DNA of 64,000 bases from Heterotrichella gracilis (lineage: Eukaryota; Sar; Xanthophyceae; Tribonematales; Xanthonemataceae): NCBI GenBank assembly GCA_032358255.1, contig JAULBX010026718.1, forward strand, positions 158,736 through 222,735. The letters run 5' to 3'. Positions 1 to 16,294 of the stretch are shown here, piece by piece; the first letter of the stretch is position 1, and each line of letters begins with the position of its first letter. The notes beneath the pieces were generated by a model. The model was not told where the DNA came from and searched no databases. It saw nothing but the letters and a program-made list of their open reading frames with translations. A program made the translations under genes and the position numbers.

Positions 1-1055
1 GGCCACCAGGATGCACATCCTCCAGTTGGGCGTCATTTTTCAGGGGTTGGAATCCAATATGCACCACATCTGAAGAGGTGTGTGATTTGGAGTTGAGTGC
101 GTGCGGGGGCAGTGTTGGGGTTGGCGTTGAAGCGGACCCCTCGGGGATGATCACACTTGGCAAGGGCAATTTGTTGGAATTTTTGGAGCAACATGCTGCA
201 GCATGTGCCAATTTGGGATTCAGGGCCGATTTTGAAAACTGACATCACATAGGATCTGATCAGTACTGCCGCCGTTGGCATTTTTTGAACTCGGGAGATA
301 CAAACGATATTACTGCAAATTGTCAATTGATCACTCGCCTGTCACTCGCTGTGAAAGCTGAGTTGAGAACTGTTGGACATTAAAAATTTTCCCGAAATTC
401 GTTTTCAAAACAAGGCTGCAAAGATACATTCAGCAATTGCGGTCAGTCTGAGAATGCATTCAGTCCCTCAGGCTGCTTGCACTGCATGCCGTTAGCGCTG
501 GCAAGATGATGCGCATTGATGGGTACAGTCACCCTGGACAATGGATGATCATCATTGATGTAAATTAAAATACTATGTGCTGTTACAGTATACCCCAGGA
601 CCTGGGCCAGGTCTGGTCCATGATTTCGCTGCAGCCGTTCATATAGACACAGATCTGCAATGATTGCATAGCCGTCTACCGCACTGATGGGTGAGATTCT
701 TAAGTTCTTTGCTGTACCGTCTGAAGGTTTGTGCTATACCTAATGTCAAGCTAAGGGAAGGCAAAGGAGCAACAGAAGACTGTCACAGGAAACTGTTTGC
801 GCGTACAATGATTGTGTTAGTGCGGCCCGCACCCATCTACTGTAAACCCAGCCACCAAATTCCACCGGGCCCGCACCGTGCAAGGTACACCAAAAGCATA
901 ACGTCAGTGAACACCGCAATCTGTTGCTAAGGCTCCCTGTGCTGACGTTGTCACTGGACGCCTTGCCTCTCCACTGCTGCTACTGCACCCCATCACGATG
1001 ACCGCTAGCGCGCCCCCTCAAGGGTCAACCTAAACCCTAAACCCCTCGGGAGTGA
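1..1055. other. No gene recognised; edge of window
   Basis: I see no exon with family similarity here. A short CCCTAAACCC-type motif lies at about 1030-1045, immediately downstream (in gene direction) of the FIGL1-like gene. Short reading frames on both strands show no recognisable protein. Confidence 0.4.
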
Positions 1056-5897
<4,842 letters not shown>

Positions 5898-6718
5898 GTC
5901 TACTGTGGGGGAGGCTTAGCAGGTTTGAGGGTCAGGTGTCACAATACTGGCTGTTTAACTTGTAACTGCGTTTGCCCTTCCCAGGAGGTCAACCCTGCAA
6001 TTGCTGCACGGCACGACCATCTGCTACATAGGTAGGTGGTGTGAGCTGCAAAGGAACCCACGAAGGACCCATGAAGGACAAACTATTTGGGGAACACAGT
6101 TTCATTCCACCCGAAGTTGCAATGCATGCATGCTGAGCGAAGGACCAGCCAGTGGGTTCTGCTAAGCGGGTGGCTGAGTGTTTCAGAGTGTTTCTGTGCA
6201 CAGCTCGTTGGATCGACCACAGTGCACTTCACCACTGTCTTCAGTGAAAGTGGCCTACACTACTGTACACTACGCAATCTTTTATGCTTACGGTTTGAAT
6301 ATCAAATAAAATAAGAGGTGGCCTTTTTTCGAAAGCTATAGCGCGCTATTTCACACCTCTGTTGAACAGCTGTCGCAGTATGTAGCCGTATGTTATGTTG
6401 TTGGCAACACTGTTACGTCCGTGCTTGTGGTGACCATTTGGTGACTATCTTTTTCCCACCTTCTCCGGCATTCGCTGCATGTCTGGCTGCGGGCGTGGCA
6501 GTGGGCACACAGGGTGCTTGCGCTGCAGCCATCTCGCACCTTGAGTGACTTTGTTACCTGCAATACTCTGTGACACTCTTTCTCCTGTTAAGCCACACGA
6601 GAAGTGAGCGACTGAGTGGCAAGTGCATGCATGCCCATATATTGGGCAGGAGGTAAATTGAAACGTCACAGGAACCCACAGACACGTGCGGTTTTGCGAA
6701 TACAGCACAAACACTGTT
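5898..6718. promoter_or_regulatory. Shared divergent upstream region
   Basis: This 0.8 kb stretch lies between two divergent gene starts (FIGL1 on minus, the Barentsz-like gene on plus), so it must hold both promoters. I can name no specific promoter motif and see no further gene. Confidence 0.4.
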
Positions 6719-8118
6719 ATGGAGTCACAACGGGAATTCGGGTGGCAGCAGAGAGGTGGCGGTCACAGCCGTGGGTATGGGACAAGGGATTATCCACCCC
6801 ATGGCACAGATCAGCCCTACTCGCACCAGGGTTACCAGCGGCAAGGTTACCAGCGGCAGGTTGACGAGTATGACTACATAGTTCCAAGAAACTGGTCCCA
6901 CTTTGAGGTGAACTTACTGCAGTGCTTTGAATGTCCAGCAGCTTGCCATTGGTGGTGCATGACCATGTGCTGATGACAACTGCTAATGCCCCTTGCAGCA
7001 TGATGACCGAGACACGTGGAAGCCTCGGCTTGGGAGAGGAGGTGAAGCATTTTTGTGTTGCCGGGCTGTGGGGCATATCTGGCAGGCCATCCCTTGACTG
7101 TTTGTGTTGTGTTTGCCCTAGGTGGCCCCGGGGTAGGCTCCGTCATCCAGCGTGATAGGGCTGGGCACCAACCAGCGCCAGCCTCCAGGCTTGAGAGGCA
7201 TACAGACCACCTACCAGCGCCGGCATCTAGATCTGACAGGCACACAGACAGATCCAACAACCAGCATGAGCCACAAGCTCCTGACAGCCGTCCAAGTTCT
7301 AAAATCGCCGTGGCAGCAGCAGATGCCACTGAAAGGCAGCCAGGCCGTGAACATGTGGGCCACAGAAGCAATGGCCACTTGGCGGCCAGCCACAACTCCG
7401 ACAGACACAGACACAGGAGCAGAGAGAGGTCCCCTGCGCGTGGACAAGAGACAAGGTAGGTACAGGCATCTGCATGCTTGGCCGCTGCTGCACACCTGGC
7501 AAGTCAGTCAGCAACAAAGTGGAATGTAGGTCTGCTGGCAGAAACACAAGTGGGCGTCTTTTGTGCAGGCATGAACGCAGGGTTTACGGGGACCAGAGCC
7601 AACCTGGCCAGAACCCAGATGCACGTGGTGGCCACAGCCATGAGGGAAGAGCCAGTGACAGGGAGGGGCTGGCGGGGAGCAGGGGGCACTACCCTCCTGG
7701 CAGGTCAGCAGGGTGTTTTGCTGCTGAAGCTGCACCTTCTGCGCCCTCCTTTATAGGGGTGCACAGGCCTTAGTTGTGTTCCCGTGGGTACAGGTTTGAG
7801 GGGCAAGACCGGCAGGAGAACCAGTTTCGAAGAGACGACAGGGTGCGAACCCATATGGGCATGGTCGCTGACAGGTGGGTTAACTATAGGACCACGTCTG
7901 CAGCAACTCTATCCGCATGTGTTGTGCCCAGACGCTCAGGCAACAATAATTCATGGGCTCCTATGTGGTTGCACAGGTCTTACAACTCGGGCAGGCAGTT
8001 TTCAAGGGGCAGAGGCAGGGGAAGAAGCTGGGCTTCCAGGAACGAACCAGAGTGGAAGCATGACATGTTTGAGGAGATAAACAAACCACCACAGGCGACA
8101 GAGCCGGTGGAACCCTAA
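6719..8118 (+). CDS. Barentsz/MLN51 (CASC3)-like exon-junction complex protein
   Basis: Exons 6719-6907, 6999-7041, 7122-7455, 7569-7703, 7794-7874, 7977-8118; all phases join; 307 residues. The protein carries both halves of the SELOR/Btz signature that grips eIF4A3 in the exon junction complex: VPRNWSHFEHDDRDTW at about residues 55-70, and EWKHDMFEE near the C-terminus (about 286-294). In known CASC3/MLN51 proteins these lie a few tens of residues apart. Here about 215 residues of Arg/Ser/Gly/His-rich, RS- and RGRG-containing sequence separate them. The start is the first ATG of a long Gln/Gly/Tyr-rich exon. Expected roles are nuclear mRNP assembly and nonsense-mediated decay. The assignment rests on the two short motifs; a generic RS/RGG protein is the alternative. 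Confidence 0.7.
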
Positions 8119-8905
8119 GCTGGCACCAAGTTGCCCTTGGCTTGCCATGCCTCGTTGCTGCACCCTTGGCGCTTTCCCCTCATAGGTCGTAGGGGTCAGA
8201 CCTGGGTACATGGGTGCAAGTATCACAGAGGCTATTATTGCCGCCATACAAGTATTTTGGATGAGGCAGTGCACAAACCTGCACCTGGAAGCAGCAAAAG
8301 GGTGGTAGAAGCAGTGGCCACAGTCGGGTCTTTCAAACTGCGCCAGTCACACCGGATTGCAAGCAGATCTGTTCTAAATCAATTGTGTGCTGTCACCAGT
8401 TGGACTTTTTTCAGCAGTCCCTACCCTGTAGTGCCTGGGCGTTGAGAAAGCACCCTTTGTGCACACTTTTGAAGTGCAGCCTTGGAATACAGGGTGGACT
8501 GTGAGCCGTGTTCACTTTCAACTGCAGTTGGGTTTGTATGGCTGCTGAGACCAATACCCCAACCACTGTACAACAGCACAGGGCACAACTCCCTGACAGC
8601 TTCTGCCTTCAGACACATGTGTTGGTGGCATCCCTTTTTTACACAGCTTGTCTCATCCAACACACAACACAGCAAAGGGATGGGGAGGTTCCCAGATACT
8701 CAGGTTTAATCGATGTTACAGGCCCTGAATGGACAACTGTTGCAACAGTGTCTCCTGTGTCAAACAAAATCAACAACCAAAACCAGTCATGAACACTGCC
8801 CACGAACTCTGCACTAGAGAATCGTGTCAGCTCACAGATATTCGACCAAAATCGTCCTCAAGTTGGCATCATTCGTTTCTTCTCATTGGACGGTGCGATG
8901 GGAGC
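8119..8905. other. No gene seen between convergent genes
   Basis: The 3' regions of the Barentsz-like gene (plus) and the small minus-strand gene meet here. Short open stretches around 8131-8445 and 8508-8792 show no family resemblance and are probably untranslated. Confidence 0.4.
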
Positions 8906-9115
8906 TTAGTTCTTCACGCCGGAGGCAGCGAAGCTGTGGGTGAAGGTCACCTTCTTCTCCATGGGAGAGTGTGCCACCGCAGACTTCTGCTGCTCCTCTG
9001 CGGCTGCCATTTGCATGGTCATCATGGCAACTCCGCTTCCAACCGCCACGCCAGCGCCCACCAGGGAGCACAGGGCAATGAGAGAAAGGCTGGCGTACAT
9101 GGCCTGGCTCGACAT
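8906..9115 (-). CDS. Small single-helix membrane protein, unknown
   Basis: An intronless 69-residue frame starting at the ATG at 9115. It has a hydrophobic segment of about 25 residues (SLSLIALCSLVGAGVAVGSG then VAMM), followed by a polar Ala/Glu/Gln-rich stretch and a basic-to-neutral tail. This looks like a one-pass membrane protein or a short signal/transit peptide with a small mature domain. An upstream extension of the same frame has no better start. I do not recognise the family. A convergent neighbour lies downstream and an unrelated plus-strand gene starts 0.7 kb away. Confidence 0.5.
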   Translation of the reverse strand: MSSQAMYASLSLIALCSLVGAGVAVGSGVAMMTMQMAAAEEQQKSAVAHSPMEKKVTFTHSFAASGVKN

Positions 9116-9858
9116 TGTGATTGTGTATTCTGGGTGGAGAGGGATAAGACCTGCGCGGACCACAGCGAGCGTTGAGTGACCCGAAGGACGCGTAAACAGC
9201 TCCAAGGGCAACGGCGTTAAACAACGAAGGTGCCTGCAGGGTGCCAGCAGCAGAGAACCGTTGCAGATGTCAGGGCACCGTGGGAGAACTTCCGGCGCGC
9301 ATGGCAGTGGAATTCCACAGCAGGGGCAACAGCGGTGGGTGACCTACCTTGGGAGTTGAGGGAAGGGGGAGGCGGGAGGAAGGCTTGTCACGCGCTTAGA
9401 GCAGCGTGGGGGAAGTGTGCGTAGGAAGGCGATTATGCTGCAACGCCAGCCTTATGTAGGGGAAACGTTGGACGGCAGCAGGAGCTGCGTGCCAGGCCAG
9501 TCAATTCCCGCCCCAGTCCAGATGTGGACCGGGGATGCCTTTCCCGACCTCTGTGGATGCTGCACATCCCCATGTTCCTAATTCTGACTGGCATCCGTAT
9601 ACATTGCTAGGCATAAATCGATCGTATTGGGGGCTGAATTTGAAATCTTGGGGACGGATATTGTGGGCTGGGTGGATTCTTGGGCTTATCCAAACCGGTT
9701 TCCAAATAGTATCTGCCCACATATGGTCCGTTGTTTCGCCTTTGTGGCTGTCTTTCGCCTCTCCGCTGCATTCAGTTGCGCGGTCCAGCCCCCATCCCTC
9801 ACCCCTACCAACACCAATTCCGCCCCTGTACCCGCCAGTGCGAGATCCAGCTGCAGCA
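9116..9858. promoter_or_regulatory. Divergent intergenic region
   Basis: This region lies between the starts of two divergent genes (8906-9115 minus, 9859 plus). An open frame runs from 9535 into the plus-strand gene, but its residues look like untranslated leader. No motif is assigned. Confidence 0.35.
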
Positions 9859-11072
9859 ATGGCCGCTTTCGGACCCAGGCTGCATGCCATGGAGGGCAAG
9901 TACTTCCGCGACGCGGAGCAGAGCACCATGAAGAACCTCGTGACCCGCATGGTCAAAGAGGGCAAACTCCCGATAGAAGTTCTTGAGACCCTAGAGGGCA
10001 AGACAACAGCACCACTGGGCAACGCACCCTCCTTCGCCTCCATGCCCACCATCCACAAGGGCCGGCATGCAGCCGAGACGGTCTACACTTACGTGAAGGG
10101 CGTTTCCCCTGGTGAGCACACGCTATGCACCTCGGGAACTCGATACTGGGCTGTATTACCAGGTCCTTGCAGGGTGACAAGTGCACTTGCTTGTCCTAGA
10201 CGGTCCAAGGCATTGCCATGCCACCAGATGCCCCATAGTGGGAACTGCACAGCAAACACACCCAGTCCCGGTGTTGTGGGTGCTCCTTGCACTTCCTGCA
10301 CACTGTTGACGTGTGTCCCACTGCCCTAAACAGTAACCTAACCCTCTTTTTTGGTCCACTGCAGCTCCAGCACCTGGCCCCACTGGGGTTTTCACGCTGG
10401 GCACCCAAGTGAGCATGGGCAGGTCCAGGTGGTCAGCAGACAACACCTCCATCTTCTCAGTGGCTGACGGGAAGAAGCTGGCTTCAACCCCAGCCAGGCC
10501 CATAGACGCCTACCACATGGCCCGCATGGCACGCATTCAAGCACAGGCGGAGATGTCGCCACTGGTGGGAGGATACAGGTAAGCTACTCAGGGCGTCAGA
10601 GTTGGTTTTAGGGTTGCCAGGACAGGGTTGAGTGGCGCGTGCTGGTGCAAGGCTGACTGCTGACCTGGCAGTACCGCTAGAACGCTAGGAAATTTAAACT
10701 GAAATTAAGTTATTTACAACTCCTGGGTAGGAGCTATAGTGGTTTTGGTACACTCTGCTGCCAAGGTGCAGACACTAACCTGCACCCTGGTGCCCCTGCA
10801 GGTTGCTGCCAGAGCTCTCGCCTGGTCGGGCGTTGCTGTGGGGCACGATCCTGGCGATGTGGGGTACGGCTGCAGTCACCGTCTTGACGTGCAGAAGGCT
10901 GGATATTCACAAACCAGAGGATGTGCCTGTGAAGTTCAGGGAGGCAATGCAGCCGTACATCGACTCAGCAGCTGGTGTTCTGTCACCGTTCAAGGGCCGG
11001 TTTCAGGTTCCAGACTTGGCAGCTGCGCAGGAGACGGAGATGGTCCGCAAGCTCAAGGCAATCTTGCACTAA
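9859..11072 (+). CDS. Unknown protein with one transmembrane helix
   Basis: Exons 9859-10111, 10365-10578, 10802-11072; phases 1 and 2 join exactly; 245 residues. The start is the ATG opening MAAFGPRLHAMEGKYF. The first 160 residues are soluble, with charged helices (FRDAEQSTMKNLVTRMVKEG) and Pro/Gly-rich linkers. A hydrophobic segment at about 170-190 (RALLWGTILAMWGTAAVTVL) is followed by a charged tail of about 55 residues ending KLKAILH. The topology suggests a tail-proximal membrane anchor. I do not recognise the family. The coding call rests on three in-phase exons with clean GT-AG boundaries. Confidence 0.7.
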
Positions 11073-11855
11073 CAGCTGGGTTGCAGTATCCGTAGCCTAG
11101 CTGGTGGGAGCAGTGTTTTTGAGCAGCATACATACCCGCCTTCCTGTACTGTTGTTTTATGTAGAACAGATCAAGCCATTGAACGAGTCACCGTCTCAGT
11201 TGTCCCTATGAACCAGGATCCAGAGTTGTACCACTAGAATGTTATCGATAGTCTCATTGCCAAGCCTGTTGCGTCTTGCTGCCTGAGCAGCTTGCACTTC
11301 TTGATTACCGTACCCCCCCCCCCCCCCCCCCCCCCGCAGCTGATTGCCAACAAGTAGACACCGTCTGCCCATTTGAGCGCAAATGCGCACCCTAGAAGTT
11401 TGGTGGTGTTGTCCACTGTGATGCTTTTGTAAAGCCTGTCGTTCTATTCTGAATACTTGTCAAGCTGAGCGTGAACTTGGTAGGGTGGCACACAACGTGA
11501 CCTCCTGACTACCGTATTGCAAGAAAATACTGAGAATCATTCAAAAAAATCCCAGCAGCGAACTTGATAGCAACAATGTCTACAAAATGGCTACAGACTG
11601 TACATGTTGGTATACGACGTGAGGCCGCATTGATGCACTCAAGTTGTTGCCACAAAAATAATTAGCAGGCCTGCTATAGTGGCTAAGCTGGAAAATAAGA
11701 CAAAAGTGCATCTTACAAGCCTCGAGATCGCCGTCGGGCGTACCCTCCTCAGCCCAAAATTGCGCCGTTGGTAATCAGCCACAAAAGCTTCTGCAGCGCC
11801 CAACTTTTTTATTCCAGCGTTGTTGCACACGGCCGCTGCCCAACCCTGCCGCTAC
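11073..11855. other. Convergent intergenic region with poly-C tract
   Basis: The 3' flanks of the one-helix gene (plus) and the exonuclease (minus) meet here. The one notable feature is the 23-base C run at 11313-11335. No gene is seen. Confidence 0.45.
11313..11335. repeat. 23-bp homopolymer C/G tract
   Basis: Twenty-three consecutive C bases followed by GCAGC. Such tracts are prone to slippage and assembly error; as G on the minus strand it could fold as a quadruplex. Confidence 0.9.
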
Positions 11856-13166
11856 CTAACTGGCACTGTGTTGGTTGTTGCCCGCCTGTAGATACTGTTG
11901 CGTGTAGTGCTGCACCATCTGGTCATAGTCCATCTCGTCTGTTTGCCCATGCACTTGCTCGAGGTACAGCTGCATGGTGGCCAACGCATCCTCCCTGCGG
12001 TGCACAGGGTGCAGCGATTTAGGGCGGTGAAGCATGCTTGTCACAATAGCACTCCAGCGGTAAGCATAAGTGAACTTGGGCAAGCCAAGTCATTCAAGAC
12101 CTTGCAGTAACCCACGCCAGCAAGGCAATCATATCCTGTACCCACCTCCGTCCCGCGCACTCCACCACAGACCTGCGCACGACATCACCCAACCTTACAC
12201 CCCAAGCAACCAACAGCTTTGCATGCACTGGCTCCCATTCTGCACACCAGGCACGCCCCCACCCTCCACACACCTAGCGCTGTGCCGCACCCCCTCCCGC
12301 TGAATCTCCCTCCCCAGCTGCTGCTTAGCCAGGTCCTTGAGCTTGCGCGCGTGGCGCTTGCCTGACTGCAGCCGCTTGAACCGCATCGTGTCCTTCAACA
12401 ACCCCTCGGGGTGCTCCAGACCAAGCGCCGCCAGGTCCTTGGGCAAGCCATGGCCCACCAGGGTGCAGCCATGTAGTAACGTTTGCAGCTGTTGGCGCAC
12501 CGTGGCGGCTGATGGTGCGGTGGCTAGGAGGGCGGCGGGCACACCCCCAGCGTGGTGGCTGACGCACAGGTCGTAGTGCTCTGTGGGGAGGGAACACCGG
12601 ACGCTGCGTTCAAGTTGAGCAGCGGGGTGGGTCATGCGCTGGTTGTGGCATCTACTGACTACCATTGGTTGAGACAGCAGTGTGGTCAGGTGGGCTCCTG
12701 ATACAGGAGCACCCTTCCAGTAGCTGCCGCTACCATACCATATGACTCTTTTGATGCAATGTGCCTTGTTTAAGCTGTGTGGCTCACCTGGCGCTATGTA
12801 GGTCTCCAGGAGCACCTCCCCGGTGGAGCTGACCATACACACCTCCGCAGCAGCGTGCCGCACCTTCCCCCCAATCCTGTAGTGCACATACTCCACATCC
12901 AGAGCAACTAGACCCTCAACTGCACTGGTGTGAGGGCTACTAGGCTGGGCTGTGCAGCACAATGTGTGTCGCTTGCGCCTTGGCCTTTGAGCCTGGCTGG
13001 GGCTGGCACACAGGAAGCAAAAGTACTTTACAGGAGTATGCACTGCAAGTTGAAAAGCACACTGTAAAGCTGGTATTGTGCTATGTTGGACAACGCCAGG
13101 TTGACGTTGCACAGCCCACAAACCCACCGGCACCAGGGTTACAGGGCTACGGCATGTCCATACCAT
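11856..13166 (-). CDS. DEDDh 3'-5' RNA exonuclease (REX4/ISG20/SDN-like)
   Basis: Certain exons: 12992-12788, 12580-12274, 11994-11856; phases 1 and 2 join exactly. All DEDDh catalytic positions are visible: D and E in ALDVEYVH (the usual motif is DCE), D in LVGHGLPKDLAAL, and H with D in HSAREDALATMQLY, which is created precisely by the last splice. YIAPEHYDL, also made by a splice, matches the REX4-type segment after the second strand. The enzyme should trim RNA 3' ends, as in rRNA maturation or small-RNA decay. The N-terminus is uncertain: the open frame reaches an ATG at 13166, but an acceptor at about 12993 suggests a short upstream exon I could not fix. A basic patch (RPRRKRH) precedes the domain. 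Confidence 0.78.
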
Positions 13167-13454
13167 TGGGTTGTAAGCCTTGCACTGCTGCCCAGTACGT
13201 TCCAGCAGGCCTCCTTGCGAGGTTATAGCTACACGCCTGCCTATGTTGGTGCTTCTTTGCGCTTCAAAACGTTTCTACATAAAGCATGCATGTACGTTCC
13301 AAGCAAAAAACAAATTAAACGCAATTAATATATTATTTCATGGAATAAACCAAAAATCGGTCGATTATCGAACAGTATGAAGTGCACCCGAGCCGCCAAC
13401 TTCGCCCTCTTTCAGTTGTGTTCAGGATTGTAGAGGAGGTGGTGCTGGTGCAAG

Positions 13455-15316
13455 ATGCCGCACATATCGTACTACCGTAACTGTAAGTACCACCCACAGC
13501 TGCGTTGGCAGCACGCAACGCCACCCATTCCTGCCCATGTCATCCTGCATATGCATGCACATGTGCAACACCCTTTCTGGCCAGTAATGTAACCTGCACG
13601 CCCCATCCCACCCTCCAGACGGTAAGACCTTCAAGAAGCCCAGACGCCCCTTCGAGAAGGAGCGCCTGGATGGCGAGCTCAAGCTGGTGGGCGAGTTCGG
13701 CCTGCGCAACAAGCGCGAGCTCTGGCGCGTGCAGATGGTTCTGTCCAAGATCCGCAAGTCTGCGCGGACACTGCTGACCCTGGACGACAAGGACGCCAAG
13801 CGCATCTTCGAGGGGGAGGCGCTGCTGAGGCGGATGTACAAGTATGGGCTCTTGGATGAGCAGCAAAACAAGCTGGATTACGTGCTGGCACTGACCCCCC
13901 AGGACTTCCTGGAGAGGCGCCTGCAGACGCTTGTGTTCAAGCTGGGCCTCGCCAAGAGCATCCACCACGCGCGCGTGCTCATCAGGCAGCGCCACATCAG
14001 GTGGGTGCAGTGGGATGGGGGGGTAGATAGCGCAGATGGTGGCGGGAGGGGGGGGCTGCAGTGGAGCAGGGGGGTGCAGCAGTGGAATGGGTGGGGTATG
14101 GTATGGGTGTTGGTGATGTGGGTATGGGTATGGGTATGGATGGTGGTGATGTGGGTATAGTGGAGTGGTATGGATGGTGGTGGGGTGGGTATAACTGCAC
14201 TGGTATGGGTGGTGTGCGGTGGGGAACGCTTGGCACGCAACGGAAGCAAACAGCTGGAACCTTCGTGAGCGGTCCTTCCAGCGGTCCTTCAAGCTGTGTG
14301 TATGAAAGCCCATTGTATGCGTTGCCAGCACTGTATACAAGGGTTTGCTATCAGTATGCGCTGGCATGGTGAACTGACACCTGCAGCTGAAAAGCGCATC
14401 GCACACACTCCTGGGCACCCCCGTGTTACGACTCGTCATTAAGCAAGCTCTGCTATGTACTGCTGGGTGTGCCTCACATCGATGCATTTCACAAGAGAGT
14501 GCATTTCACAAGAGAGTACATTCATCAATGCCAGGGTGTGATGCGCGTGGTTTCCAACCCGAGGCACCCCCTCAAAATTAACTGTGGGTGCTTGTGCCGC
14601 AGGGTGGGCAAGCAGATCCTGAACACCCCCTCCTTCCTGGCGCACGTAACCAGTCCCCTACACCCTAGTTAGTCACCTAACCCCTAAACCCTTGGTGCCG
14701 CAGGGTGGGCAAGCAGATTGTGAACATCCCCTCCTTCCTGGTGCGCGTGGACAGCCAGAAGCACATCGACTTTGCGCTCAACAGCCCCTTCGGCGGCGGC
14801 AGGGCAGGGCGCAACAAGCGCAGGTCACAGAAGTGAGTGAAACCTTTAATTCCCTGAACCCTAAAACCCTTTGGCGGCAGCTGGGCTGGACGCAACAAGG
14901 GCAGGTCGCAGATGGGAAATAAAGCATGGCACGTTCACCAAGCACTGCAGCTTTGGAGTGCATGCACCATGTGCTTGCTCTGCCACCCATGTAATCATCC
15001 TGGGCCTGCTGGTGTAGTAACTGTCTCCCAAGACGATACACATGGCCACCTGTTTGCGTTACTGCTGCACCATCATCATGTATGCTGCACACGCAACACT
15101 GTGCCAGGGAGAGGAGTCTGACAGAGTCCTTGCATGTTGCTCAGTCCCGCTACTGAGACACCGCCCTGCAGGTCCAAGAAGGGCGGGAAACTCTAAACCC
15201 TAAACCTCAAACCACCTTAAACCCTACTTTTGTACCCTAAACCCTAATTTCCCTGTCACTGCAGGTCCAAGAAGGGCGGCGGTGGTGACGATGCTGGGTC
15301 CGACGACGAGGAATAG
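13455..15316 (+). CDS. RPS9: Small ribosomal subunit protein uS4 (RPS9)
   Basis: A core protein of the cytosolic 40S subunit. Exons 13455-13482, 13619-14000, 14704-14832, 15265-15316; phases join; 196 residues, the normal size. The start MPHISYYRN and the body with [31 protein letters not shown] and [18 protein letters not shown] are near-identical to plant RPS9. The tail [15 protein letters not shown] is the usual acidic end. A second, upstream terminal exon at 15172-15196 has the same acceptor and first codons but stops after KKGGKL. Degenerate copies of the start of exon 3 (14591-14647) and of its end (14873-14917) lie in the introns, each next to a CCCTAAACC-type motif. Confidence 0.97.
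14591..14748. repeat. Duplicated acceptor and start of RPS9 exon 3
   Basis: A 57-bp segment at 14591-14647 is repeated at 14692-14748 with few mismatches. Each copy has its own cag acceptor and reads VGKQI(L/V)N(T/I)PSFL. A CCTAACCCCTAAACC tract separates them. The downstream copy is the one that keeps the normal RPS9 sequence. Confidence 0.9.
14794..14917. repeat. Duplicated end of RPS9 exon 3
   Basis: The end of the exon (14794-14836, coding [14 protein letters not shown]) has a diverged copy at 14873-14917. CCCTGAACCCTAAAACCC lies between them. Confidence 0.8.
15162..15290. repeat. Duplicated terminal exon start of RPS9
   Basis: A ctgcag acceptor followed by GTCCAAGAAGGGCGG occurs at 15167-15186 and again at 15259-15279. 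The 72 bp between them are rich in CTAAACCCTAAACC-like units. Confidence 0.9.
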
Positions 15317-16294
15317 GCTGTGCGGGGAATTGAGGGAAGCACCACTCCTGTAACACACCCGTTTCCCTACCACATTAAATGCCACGCAAGGCTACGTCTC
15401 ATAGACCCAGCAGAAGTACCTGGCGCACCTTGGCACTGGAGGCAGATGCTGTGTTTACCTGCCCCATGGTGTGCTGTTTGGTGGAGTCTTTTGCATCATT
15501 CCCATTATGTGCTAGTATTCTTGCCTTCATGCGAGACTCGGTGGGCGGATGCAATGCATGCAGTAGCAACTGGGTTGCAACCAGTGGTGTCATCAACCAT
15601 TGTATGCTCCTTGTCAGCCTGCAGTGCTGCAGAAGCACAGTGTGTGCGGTTGTGCAAATACCATTCACATGACAAGTGCTGCTTGGATTGCTTGAGCGCC
15701 TTCCACAGTTGGTAAGCTCGGCGGCGCACATGCACGACTCAGTAGGCACACGGTACAAGTGGTCTGCATTACATACGTAGGATGTGCGCAGGAAACCTCC
15801 TTAGGGTGCTGCACAACTAAGCAGAGCTTGGTATACAGTGCGTGATCGTCTGCGCCATATTCAAGAATCTGTCTTCAAGTGACCACATGTGGTCAAGCAA
15901 AAACCCTTTGACACTTTCCCAACACATTCAACACGCTGCTGTCACACTCGCTATGGATTCCACAAATTTTACAAGTCACGCAACCCAGGAGCGCACCGCA
16001 AGGGGCCCAGAGCCAGGGATTCAAACCGTTTGAACACATTACCACAACGAGATCTTTCTTGCTCTACAATAATCCGAGACACCTGGGATGCCAGGCGCCC
16101 CTGGCGATATAACGTAGAGCATATCAACAGTCCAATCCAGGCCAATGGCTGGCAGTAAGCATGGCCAGCGGCTGCAAGAGAGCTAGAATGAAGGTACAGT
16201 CCTCGTGCATGAAATGCACCACCGCGTGGTTGACTGCCGATGCCACAACCACCAATCCAATGGCCTAATGGCATATGTCCAGCAATGTAGATGT
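15317..16294. other. Convergent intergenic region
   Basis: No gene recognised. A TGTAA at 15349-15353, 33 bases after the RPS9 stop, matches the green-algal polyadenylation signal but could be chance. Confidence 0.4.

Noticed and set aside
9535-9858. Upstream extension of the gene at 9859
   Set aside because: The extra 108 residues look like translated leader (Trp/Ile/Pro-rich, no domain); the ATG at 9859 fits the start of a charged soluble domain.
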